A stretch of 64,000 nucleotides of DNA from contig NW_024104129.1 of the NCBI RefSeq assembly GCF_003945595.2, positions 1,550,001 through 1,614,000 of the forward strand, written 5' to 3'. Position numbers and translations under genes: made by a program. The notes under the pieces are model-generated. The model ran no database searches and was not told where the DNA came from. It saw only the letters and a list, made by a program, of their open reading frames with translations. Below are positions 24,851-36,179 of this stretch, in pieces (the first letter of the stretch is position 1; every line of letters starts with the position of its first letter). Origin of the DNA: Pipra filicauda. Lineage: Eukaryota > Chordata > Aves > Passeriformes > Pipridae.

Positions 24851-26609
24851 CAGGTATTCCTTTGTGTACACAATATTCATCAGACTGTTTTAGGGCATGA
24901 ATTCCTCACCATATGCAAATATTAGGCACCACATTGCAGAGCTAAACGTCCTCTGCAGTGCTCATTTAACTGAGTTGTGGCAACCACAGAGGGTCAGAGA
25001 TAGGCTCTACCTGTGCCCTGTGTGTGCCAGGGCAGTAGGATCCTCATCCTCAGCCCTCTATTTGGCACCTTTATGCATTATCAGACATAACTTGGTCTTG
25101 TGCACAGAGCTTGATAGTAGCTTTTATTACATCTAGAGCAATTTTGATTTTAATTCAACCAAATAACCTTTCTTTTCTTTGAAAAATCTCATTAATAATG
25201 GCATTATTTGTCATACATACTAAGGTTTAATTGCATTGTGTAAAACCCCACAGTGCTTACATTAAACTGATTTTAATCTAAATGAGAAGTCAATGGGTTT
25301 CAAAACAAATTGCACTTTCAGATTTTAATGCCAGTATTTCTTTTACTTAATATTGTAAATGATGCTTTATTTGAAAGTGTTTTCTGTTTACCAAAATTAT
25401 TGTGCAAAGAAATTAAGTGCTCAAACATATATGCAAAAGACATTTAAATGACATTTGTAAATCAGAGACTCAATTTGGAAAACTGCATGCCACTTACAAC
25501 TAAGAATACAGACTGGAAAAATCATACACAGTACAACTCTAATTGCATTCTGAAGTGGGAAAAACAGTATTTGGATTCTTACCACCAATGAGAATATAAA
25601 AGCAGAACTCCACTAATCAAAAAAAAAAAAAGTACCACTTCCCATTTCCAAAGTTTTCCTCATATCTTATCTCTTCTTTCAAGATCATTTAAAGTCTTTT
25701 CAGCATACACCATTCACCAATCTCTGGCCCAATATTCTGACATTTAGCAAAGTAAGCTGCTGTCTCAACAGGGTATAGTGTGGGTGTAGTGATAATACAA
25801 GAAAGTCTAATATGCAGGCACTCAGAGAAGTTTCTTTTCTTTTTTCAGGGAGCGACTTTATTTCTTTTAGAAACTTCCCTTTTCCTTATTTTGAGAAATA
25901 AAAAAATTAAATCTTTCCTAGAGCTTTGATGAATCTTGAGAGTTAGCAAAACTCCTGACACTTTGGTGTGGTTTTGGAGTGTGAAATCTGTACAGTACTT
26001 CATACAGACAAAATAAACACTGATGATTTTAGGCCTGGATTCAAATCTGTGTCAATATATAAACATACCTCCTATATAATATTAGAATTACTCTTTAAGT
26101 GCATTGACTAAATGGTCTTACTCTGACCAATAATCAAGCAATGAAAATGTATAGGTTACCACGGAAGGCAACTGCAGACAATCGTAAATCCTGTTATGTG
26201 TTTTGTTTACTGAAGATGTGTTGCAGCATACAGTGATAACCTTTGGTGGATAAATGAGGGATAGCATTTGAAATAATCCTCTAAGAGTTTTGAAAAAATT
26301 ACTTTGCCACTCAACCCTTAATCACTTTCAAAATTGCATGTTTTTTACAGAAACTTTTTCTTGGATATTCAAGACACTGTAGCTTTATCATTAAAGTCTT
26401 TCCGAAATAATAGTTCAAAAACTACCAGTAGAGAAGGAATTATAAGAAAACTAATCTTAGACTTTTGAAAATGGCTCAAAGTCAGAGTAGAATGGTATTA
26501 GAGCTATGGAAAACTCAACAGTTCCACTTGCCAAGAGATTTCAACTGTTTCGTCCCCTTGGGGGCTTTATTCAACTCGCTCTGTGCACTTTTCTACTCCC
26601 AATTCCACT

Positions 26610-26926
26610 TCTGTTGCCTTGAGCTCTGTTCATAAATCGTGTGCTCCAGCCTCCTGAACACCTCTGCTTATCAACATCTTTCTTGTATTCAAGGGACCAA
26701 AAACTGGGACAATGTTCCAGGTGTGGTTTAAGGAGTGCTGAGTAGAGATGGGGATGATTACTTCCCTTAGTCTCCTGACTGAGCTCATGGTAGTACAGCC
26801 TAGGATGTAGTCAGCCCATTGTCCTACCAGGGTTTAATGCTCCAGCTTGTGCCCAGAGGATCCCAGGGCCTTTTTGGCAGAGCTGTGGTCCCACCGGCGA
26901 GTGCCCAGCCTGTATCACTGTAGAGT
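26610..26926 (-). mobile_element. Degraded CR1 LINE fragment (ORF2 C-terminal region)
   Basis: On the minus strand this matches the internal CR1 region upstream of the 3' UTR. Recognisable pieces are GTGCTCCAGCC, AAAACTGGGACAATGTTCCA (compare AACTGGACACAGTACTCCA), CAGGTGTGGTTTAAGGAGTG and GTGCTGAGTAGAGATGGGGA. A CCCAGAGGATCCCAGGGCC-like end follows. Both the 3' terminus and the 5' half of the element are absent. It is heavily mutated and no frame is intact. An AT-rich simple repeat abuts its right edge. Confidence 0.8.
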
Positions 26927-26930
26927 AATG

Positions 26931-26987
26931 TGTAATATGTAAATATATGTGTATATATATTACATATATGTATATGTGATATGTATT
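26931..26987. repeat. TA/TG-rich simple repeat
   Basis: Mixed (TA)n, (TG)n and ATG-containing tract immediately beside the CR1 fragment. Confidence 0.75.
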
Positions 26988-29900
26988 TCTATGGAGAGTT
27001 AAAGTTGTATGGAACTGTGATATCTTTTTCATTGTGGGAAGTTTATTAGTGAAAAGAAAAAAACCTAAAAATTTGCTTTATGTAAACCTGTCTCTTCCAG
27101 TACTGGCAGACAAGAGATAAAATTAGTGCTGCAGAAATGTTCAACTTCATGTGCAATTGTTCTATTAAGAGTAACTATCACAGCATCACTGAGGATGAAC
27201 TATTACATTCCCAATAGGTTTAACATTAAAGCACCAGTCATGATACATACCATGTCGTAAGAAGCATCCTTACAAATGTAATTGCCAGGACTGATGGGCA
27301 ATGAAATTTGTTACCTCTCTAGATGGTGAAGCTTATTGCTGCAGGAAGTAATTTAGGTTCTTGAAAAGTAACAAAAGGGTTTGAATATGCATTTGAATTA
27401 CCAAGAATTGTCACAGTGAAAAACAGCAAAAATATTGGAATATCAGATCTTGTTATTTCGATGGAACACTAGTGTAAAACCATGAGATCAAAAGGAAATA
27501 GAAAAGTGAAATTACTTTAATACCATTGGTCTGAATCAATACAACAATTTCCCTAAGGAAAAGAGCTGCTATTTGTTGTCTCCTTTCAGTGATGATTGAA
27601 GAATCATAGGTCACCGATGAAGTGTTCCAACATTTAAAATGCAATGTAGGTAGGTATACAGTTAGGGACAAGCAATAGCAATTATTCAGAGAGAAATTGT
27701 GAGGGAGGATGCTGTGTATAATTTTATCAGACACCTCAAAGAAAAAGTTGCAAAAAAAAGTAAAAAAAAAAAAAGTCATTCTCTCATATTTCTACAAGAC
27801 CCAAAGCACAGAGGAAGAGGAAAGTAGGGAATAACATCTATCAAGGAACCTCATCCCATACAGCAGGTGAATGGCTTTTATATTAGACAAACAACAATAT
27901 TAATAAAATACAAGGGACTGCAGGCACTCATTCATACTGAGCCTCAAGCCATCAGGGGTTGGTGGCAGCAGTGATTATATCAATGAAATCTATGTTCCCT
28001 TCAGTGCCCTCTGCTGACTAGCTGACTTTGATAATTATAAACTGCAAGACATTAATTGTGAAATAACTATTACCATCAAACTTTATCTCTAAGTAAATAT
28101 GTATTTAATGGAAAACTCTGGGACAGGAGTGCAAAAATGTGGTTGCTCTTGCCTGTCTTGTAAATGTATTTTTCTTTGGTGGATGGTATTTTAAGAATTC
28201 ATACACTTAGTTTACATATGATAGTATTATCTTTGTTTACGTATGATAGTGTTATCTTTGTGGATTCATCAAATAAATGTCATCACAATTGTTATGTCAT
28301 TAAAAGAACAGTGATATATCTGTAATAAAACCACAAATAGAAACTTGCTTGACCTTAGTTATAAACCTGCCTCTCAGGTAAGTTTAAAAGCCTCAAGCAA
28401 GGCTAAAACTAGATTATTTTGTTTGAGCAAGTAGGATGACATTATGGACTTGTTTGGACCTTGACAGTCAGAAATCAGGAGCTGGAATATTTCTAAGTGT
28501 TAGACAATTTAGCTGTAGATTAGGATGCCAAAGGGTTCAAATGAAAACAATCCACTTGCTGTTCTGTATGCTGTGAATAGAGATTGTGATCAGACTTTAC
28601 AAAGAACTTTAGGAAGGGCACAAACAAACTTTAACAAACAGGACTTACTCAAAAGTGTTTGTCCTCTCCCACTTCATGGATCATAAAAATATTTGAATGA
28701 TCTGAAAATCCTCAAATCAAAAACTTGAGCCATCTAAGTTTCTTCTACTACTGCTAATGCAGGTGGCTCAACAAGTCCAGATACCCTATATATTTTTGTC
28801 TTAATGAGAAGTCCCTCTTTCCTCAGAAACATTACTCTTTCACAAGAGGCCACTTGTAGAGGGAATAAAGAAAGAGTTAGCTGATGCCAGCCTTCTCCTC
28901 TCTCTGTTCCGGGACCAGCCCCCTGGTGAGGGGATTTTCATGAGGCTTTGTTTGAAATACAAGTGTCACAGCTTCATGTGCCTCCAGATTGAAGGACAAT
29001 TTAGAATCACTGCTTGTGAACTCATTCCCAGGAGCTTCATGTTGCTCTAATTTTCAGCTACCTAATTTCTGGTGGGATGGATAAAAGGGACAATGCAAGT
29101 GGCAAATACAAGCTAGTCCCTCCTGCTGCGAAAGCTAAGAAAGGTCAGTTGGAATGTGGAATACATGTAGCAGCAATGGAAAGCAATAAGCTCCACAAAA
29201 CAGGAGCTCCCATTCAATTTATATTTTATGTTCTTCAGCAATGAGCTGCATAGCCTTCCTGGAAAGTTGCCAAAATTTGAGTTACATTATCTGTACTGAT
29301 TTACAGTTCTGTGTTGGGAAGTCTAAAAATTGTATTGTTTGGAATGTGAAGCATCATTACCACCTTTTTGAGTTTAAGAAGTCTGTGAACCCCAGACTTG
29401 TCATTCAAAGTCGTCATTAATTATAATTTTAAGAACACATTGCCAAATTCTGCAGTGCTTATTCACTCTGCCTGTCTCTGGACAGAGTGAACAGAGCAGT
29501 AGATATACCCATTTTTTCTACCTTTACCTCAATGATAAGGTCTGTATAATAAATAAATGATAAATGATACCTGTCATATCCCAAAGTATAGTTTTTGTTG
29601 ACAAAATTACTTCAAAACATCTCAAAGCAGAAAGGAATTGATTAGCAACCATCAGACTTCATATAATTTATCCTTTAGCATGCTTCAGTCATTTCTAGTG
29701 CAGTGTTAGTCAAGGAACTGCCAGAAGCTGAAACAGTTCAAGTGTCTTCAACTTTTTCTCTGCTGGATAAGCCTGTATTTACTGGATGTCGTAAAAGGGA
29801 TAGAGCACCCATCCTTCTTTCAGCCCCCTTTCTCTCATTCGTCCTGTTTGCTCAAAAGGTCATACGACACAGTGAAAGTTGGGGGGTTGCATCACTGTGG

Positions 29901-30239
29901 CCCTACAATTTCATCACATGGAGCAAGGCCCAGACCAGCCTTGTCTCACAAAAACATGAGGATGGAGTTCTTCATTCACAGGGCTTTTGAAGCCTTTCTT
30001 AAGTGAGTAGCAATGGGAGATAGTGGCTCAGAAAATTGCCTTTTAAGGATATTTTATTTTCTTAGTTTCTCTCTCCTTTTGTGCCTATATCAGGAAAAAT
30101 CACAACAACTTTATGGTAATTTTGATATGGAAATTTTCATGGTAGTTATGACCGTGAAACTCCTGCAGAGTTCAGAAATAAGGATATTAGGAATTTCTTC
30201 ACAGACTTGATTCCCATCATATTGCCATGCACTGATGCA
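26988..30239. other. Unique noncoding sequence
   Basis: No gene is recognised. A minus-strand frame at 27453-27779 (108 codons) opens in a poly-A/T context and yields a Phe-rich, low-complexity start, so it is discounted. The plus frame at 29703-29990 (95 codons) has no recognisable motif. A 25-bp tandem duplication is listed separately. Confidence 0.5.
28210..28259. repeat. 25-bp tandem duplication, two copies
   Basis: Two adjacent 25-bp units, 28210-28234 and 28235-28259, begin GTTTACRTATGATAGT and differ at only two positions (A/G and A/G). This suggests a relatively recent slippage or duplication event. Confidence 0.88.
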
Positions 30240-30365
30240 CACAGTATCTCTGTAAGGTCATGAAACATTACTGATTATCATTCCCATTCTGTTTTTCAGA
30301 AACTGAGAGGGAAATTAGTTTATCTGAGGTTGCAGAGGCAGAACACAATCTTGTCTCCTTGTCTT
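30240..30365 (+). mobile_element. Ancient MIR-like SINE relic
   Basis: The order of short matches follows the MIR core. It starts with ATCTCTGTAAGGTCATGAAA, then a degraded form of the ATTATCCCCATTTTACAGA block (ATTATCATTCCCATTCTG). Next come AGAAACTGAGAGGGAAATTA and a GAGGTTGCAGAGGCAGAACA stretch corresponding to the AAGGTCACACAGC region. Divergence is high. It is the second such relic here, in the same orientation as that at 4455-4625. Confidence 0.52.
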
Positions 30366-33300
30366 TTTTGTTTGAGCTTGTCCTTTACCACAAGCTAATG
30401 AAATCTTTTTTGTGTCAGGCATCCACATGGTTTATAAAGGACAAAACATTCCTTATAGATGTGGGATGTAGGTCATACTCTGGGGCACTGCTGAGAGGGA
30501 AAGCTACAGAAAGTTGTTTTTTCCTATGGGCTCATGGACATTTGTTCTGGATGGAGTGAATCCACGTGGGAAGAGGTGCAGCCTGGCTTCAGTTTTTCCT
30601 CGCCTCTATATGAAATGCTCCTGGATTTACTTCCGGTGATGTGGAGGGCAGAGGACTGTTCCTGACCTTATTTTTTCTTCCTGTTTTAGTGATAAACTGT
30701 AAGGTTTATGGGGGGATTTGTAGCTGACTGAAGTAACACCTGAAAACCTTTTTCTCCAAGTTTCTTCTGCTCCATTATATTTATTCACTCAAAGAAAATG
30801 TTTCAAATGTATGTACTTTTTCTTATGAGTGAATCTTGAAGTAAGTTTAAAAAAGAAAATAATATGAACATACACATATTTTAAAAACCCTATACTTTCC
30901 TGAATGTAGACACTTATCATTTGATACATTTATTCTTTTTTGTCAGCATGGCTTGTTTAGGCCTAAAAAAACCACAACAAACACCAAAAATCCCATGTTT
31001 CAGATTACTCAGTGTAGCTGTCAGTACCAATTCCTACAGTCCATTGAGGGCCTTCTTGAGAGAGAACAACAGATCATTCATATATTTTTATTTTTACTTC
31101 AGTACATAATTATATGGAGGCTTATGGTAAAGAATTTGATTTTTATTCTATTTTTGGTGCTGATGATTAAAGGCAAGTAGGAAGAGAGACTATATTGATA
31201 TATAACAAAAAAAAATGAAGGTATAAGGATAATAAACTGATTATATTTCTGAGATATAAACAGACCAATGTCCTGTTCCACAATACTGATAATTTGAGTT
31301 CTAAAATTCTATGCATTGCATAACACTCTGAGTTTAATGGTGGAAAAGTCTTCTTATTGTAGAAGGAAAGCAGTGTGGGCCCAAATCCATAAACAGTCTT
31401 TCAGTGAAAGCATTTCCCCTTAACTTTTTTGAATAAAGAATATAAGATTAAAATATCTTCAGGTTTTCATTTTAATTGAAAATGGACACAGAGGTTGTGA
31501 AGGGATATCTGATGAGATTTATCTTCAGAATAAAAACAAATACAGATGTTCTCAGAAATGCATCAGAAAAAGAAATAAATGAAAGCAAAATCAAAGATGT
31601 CAAAGCTACTGTGGATGGCATTAGTATTTGCTAACTACAGTGTTACATTTGTGGGATATTCTGCTACTGCTAATAATTTTTTATTCAAAGCACATCAGTC
31701 ACTTCTTTCTCCATGACAATATTTCCTCCCCTTAGAGGCTTGTGTCTTTATGACACAGAATTTGTAATTTGGTTTAATGATGAGGCTCAATCAAATACTT
31801 GGAAAAGAAGAGATAGCTGGTTGCAGTTCTATTCCAGACAGCAGCACCACCTTAATGCCAGTTCCTGGAAGCACTAAACAGTGTGTTTATCATCTGCCAG
31901 GTGTAGTCCTCTCTCTCTTCATCTCTTTATCTGTCTGGGGAGATAAGGAGGTATATTTACATTGCAGTGCTTTGATCCAGCTTTGTGTTTTACTTTTCTG
32001 TATGTTCATTCACTTGTATGTCCAGGCCAGTGAAAGTAACATGAGAGAACTGTATTTTGCAGCTGGAGTGAAAAGTGAGAAGGTTTGAGTCCTGTGGAAG
32101 TCATATAAACACTTTGGTTGGGTCTGATCTCAAAAAAACTTAAGCTCTTTAACAGGTAATTCAGTTCTGAGAAGATGCTCCAAGAACCTGTAGTTTTCTG
32201 TATGGATGTTAAAAAAAATTGTATGATATAATTAATTTTTTTTCATTGTCCTTAATTCTTATGGCTTACTTTACAAAAAGACAAAACTCAAGCACTCCAA
32301 TAGAAAGGCAGTTGGGAGAGAATTGCCAGTTAAAAGATAGATGAGACCAAAACTAGATATACTAAAAATACAAGGTCTTCCAAATATTAAAATTAGAAAA
32401 AAAAATGTCCTAAATCTTGCTGGAGAAAAATAATTATCTGTGATAGCTCTAAGAAGATAAATTAATTGCCTTAAAAATGTGCTTTCTTATATACCAGATA
32501 TGAATCAGTATTTTTATGGATTTTTCACTTAATGACCTAGTTATGTTGTATGATTTATGTTAATCAGAGACTAAATTTAAATTTTATCCAGGCAAATTAA
32601 GTTTTGCTTTTTCTTGTGTATTTCATGCCTCTATCAATAGCTTGAAAGTGTTAGGTTGTGGAGTTGAATTCAGTTTGTTGAGTAACCCTAGTTCTTCACC
32701 CTGCCTTACTTCTCTAAATCCTCATCAGGGACTACTGTGATATCTACTTCTTTTTCTGATATGAAGGACAGTAGGCCAAATTGTCTTTCTAAAACTGTCC
32801 ACACAGCTGTAGATGGTAAATATAATTATTTTTCTTATTTTTCTTTTAAAGAAAAGAATGTTTCTGATATTTCTACTTACGGCTGGTAATGGTCACAGAG
32901 ACTTATTTCCTCTGTTTGCTGAGGAATAATTATATGGGCAATTTTTATTCAAACAGTGATTACCCCTCAACTCTGAGCTTTTCTTTCTCATTGCTGCAGT
33001 GTAAGGTCTGCAGAATGACAGGCATTGAGGAAAAATACTGAAAACTTCAGTGTGATGACTCCTTAAGGGTATTCTCAGGAACTTATCACGTTCTTAGTCC
33101 TTGAAATGATGGCCAAGATGTCTAATGATAGCAAGTGTGACAGATTGCTTGGACATGTAGGTAGATATGCAAAATGAAAGGGATAGCTAAGACTACCCTA
33201 ACTGATCACAGAGTCTGATCTAAATTTCAACAAATAATCTGGAAACAAAGTAGTGTTTCCAAGCAGATTTTAAGAAAAAATTTCAGGGATAAGAGCATAC

Positions 33301-35772
33301 ATATATAATTTATAACAAAATAATCTACACTTTCTGTCATGAGACATGGTCTCTGTGTGCTTTCCCCACAAAACCTAATGGAAGACTGAACAAACAAACA
33401 GGTTTTAGTTTTAAACGACAAGTCTTAATTTGTTTTTTAATCAACAGTCATAATTGAAGTGTGTTTTCAGAAAAGTGCCCAGACACTTCTCAGAATTCTG
33501 CCACTTGATTCATCAATTTGTACGAAAATTAATCCATATTAAATTCTAATTTTAACTTAGATTGCAACTATTACAGCCTATCACAAACCATTCTCTGTGA
33601 CCTTAATAGTTATTGTAATGCTGTACCTGTTGCCTTATTCATAGCGTCTAATTTATGCAGGGTTGTTAAAATCACAATACAATACCCTTTCTTTATCGTA
33701 TTTGGAATTCTGTATTTGATTCAAACATTCTTGACTAATAAGATTCATTTTCCTCTCTATATAAAATTATACAGTAATGAATATTTTTCTGGCATCGAAA
33801 GTAGAGAAGGTTCCCTTCACTTGCCCATACCGAGGAATCTAATGCCATTTAAGATGTCCTAGATTATTTTGCCTGCCTACACAGGGGAAAAATGTATTTC
33901 CTATGTCATATCTTAGGCATGCTAGGAATGAGGAGTCTAATAGCACTAGAAAGTTATGTGTAGAAAACTGAATTGAGACAAGGGACACTCCGTGATATGT
34001 GATTCATCATATCCATCTTTACCCTGCTAATTATGCTCAAAATGTGAGTTAAGAGCCTACTGTAGTTGGTGAAGTGAGAACTATACCTCTACAGGGGAAT
34101 TCAGTCCAATCCAATATGGGGTTCAAATGCCTTTGCCTCACTGTACGTATTCAGTGACCCTTGTGATCTCCTGTAGTAATTTACCAGGCCTACAGTTGCC
34201 ACAAGAGCCTGGTTCTAAGTTCTCTGTGATAAATATCAGGTCCATGTGGGCACCTTGGATAGTTTAGGGCATAAACACTTGTATGTAAGCAACTGAGTCT
34301 CATTCCTGGTGAATGATTGCTGACCAATATTCTAGGGTCAACTGCCTGCCTTGATCCATCTGTAAAGTTCTACTGACTCACTTAAACTTAGGATTATAAT
34401 GTCAGCTGAGAGGCCATAGAGAATCGGATATCTATGTGAAGCTGACAATGACAACGTGACACAAGAACTACAGGATATCTATATCCTTCTGGATCAGCAT
34501 GCAGAAGCCAAGTGAGATACTGTGAGATAGATACTGTGGATCTTCTCAGACAATCATAGATACTGAATCAAATAGCTGAATCAAGTTTTATGGCTCTAAT
34601 AGTAATTCAGACCCTTATGTGCCTGCTTCCATCCATCCAAAGATCTAAATGTCTCAAACTAAACCCTCCCACTAGAGCTGATTTGTCTTTTTCCTCTAAT
34701 ACTTGAGATTAAATCATCCTTCATTCCCCATTGATCTTTTCTTTGTAATCCTAAAGTAAAATTTATGAAAGGTCCCTCAGCAGTATACCTGAATGACGCC
34801 TGATCACTGGTAGTGAGCATCTTACTGAAATGAAAGAGCAAAAAGCAATCACTGTGCAAGGCTACAACAGAAATTAACCTTTGTTACAATTCCAGAAAGA
34901 GAAACTTATATAGCTAAGGTGAAATTAATGGTCAGAATTGCACATAATGGTTCACTCTTTTTTATGTTGTAAGCCTATACAAGTCAAATGTAAATTAAAC
35001 ATCTGCATGTAGAAAAGATGCAGTCCTTCCCTTGAATTTGTTAGTTTTTGGAAAGCAAAGAAGACATTATGAGCTAAAATGACAGAAAGATGACACAACA
35101 CTCTCTAAATCTTTTAGGCAATAAAAAATCCCAACAAAATGTTGTAAATTGTGTAGTGCACCTGTTTCAGACAAAAAAAGAATATATCCTCTATTCAGAT
35201 CACATTAATATATGGTGGCTACTAAGATTAAAAAAATAGTTTCAAGAGTATGTAAAGGCAAATTACTAACATAGGAGAAGAAAGAGCTGAAAAAGTTCCG
35301 TAGTTGAGAATAGCAGCTCTTGCAACAGCAGACTTGAAAGATTTTTCTATATCTATGAGCAAGATGTAATGAATTAGTGATAAAGTCTATGCAAACCCTT
35401 ACCATTTCTTAGGAAGAATGGCTGACTACATTTTTGAGTTGGTGTATCACTGTAACAATTTTGCTGCAGGGTGTCCCCAACACTATGCATATTCAGGGAA
35501 GGATTCATCAAGAAACTCACTGATATTTCTCATGGTCATTGTAGTTTCCTTACTGCACTGATTCCACAGTATCCCTAACTCATCCTTATGGTTGTCAATT
35601 GAAGGTCAAGTTCCATTTTTATTACTATCAGTGTTGCTCTTTTGGGGTTTAAGAAAAGAAGCTGGAAGTCATCTATATATGTAGATTAATCAAAATTTCA
35701 AATGTTAATAATTTTTGCAACCTTTTCTTCCACATATATGAACATTTTGAATAATCCTTCAAGCAATGGAAC
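30366..35772. other. Unique noncoding sequence
   Basis: No gene or transposable element is recognised. Open frames up to 103 codons (31777-32088) show no domains. A local near-duplication, GAGATACTGTGAGATAGATACTGTG-like, occurs near 34512-34538. Confidence 0.5.
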
Positions 35773-35804
35773 TCTTTTTTTTTTTTTTAATCCCGTAAAT
35801 TGCA

Positions 35805-36051
35805 GCCAATGGAGTGTGTAAGCATTTTAATGGGCAAACTACATACTTTTGTTAATGCAACAGCAGATCCAGGCACATTCAAAGGATATGTGGTAAGCGG
35901 ATTTACTGTTGGCTCCCACTCAAGAGTAGCCACTGTCCCTAGACACTGAAGTAATTCCCTCTCAACACCTGGTGAGATGGAAGCAATGAAACTCCTATTT
36001 GATGTTTTTCCATGCCATGGGCAAACATGTTTGTGGGAAGTTACGGTTAAG
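35805..36051 (+). other. Exon-like segment with one in-frame stop, identity unknown
   Basis: A T-rich tract (about 35775-35788) precedes TTGCAG at 35799-35804, and TTAAG followed by GTAAGA lies at 36047-36057. These would make good acceptor and donor sites for a 247-nt exon. In the plus frame beginning CAG CCA ATG GAG, the translation reads like real protein (GKLHTFVNATADPGTFKGYV, then VSGFTVGSHSRVATVP and PGEMEAMKLLFDVFPCHG). One TGA stop interrupts it at 35947-35949. The opposite strand is also open for 130 codons (35787-36179), which may reflect the same low stop density. I do not recognise the family and found no neighbouring exon. It could be a decayed exon, a pseudogene or coincidence. 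Confidence 0.25.
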
Positions 36052-36179
36052 GTAAGATGTAGAGTCTTAGCAGCAAAAGAGTAATTTTGAAGAAAGAAAA
36101 AGTATTTTGCATGAACAGATAGAAAAAAGGAGGATTTGCATAATAAATGAGTATTTGACTTAATAGACTGTAATTTCAT

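Larger units (their letters stand above)
20153..26609. other. Unique noncoding sequence with several short hairpins
   Basis: No gene or transposable element is recognised. Three short inverted repeats and one tandem duplication are listed separately. The overlapping open frames at 23302-23711 on both strands show no domain. The stretch 25180-25500 has dense homeodomain-type motifs (TTAAT, TAATTG) and TATGCAAA, and is raised as a possible conserved noncoding element. Confidence 0.5.

Noticed and set aside
27453..27779. 108-codon minus-strand frame
   Set aside because: It starts in a poly-A/T tract giving a run of Phe, has no domain, and sits in AT-rich unique sequence.
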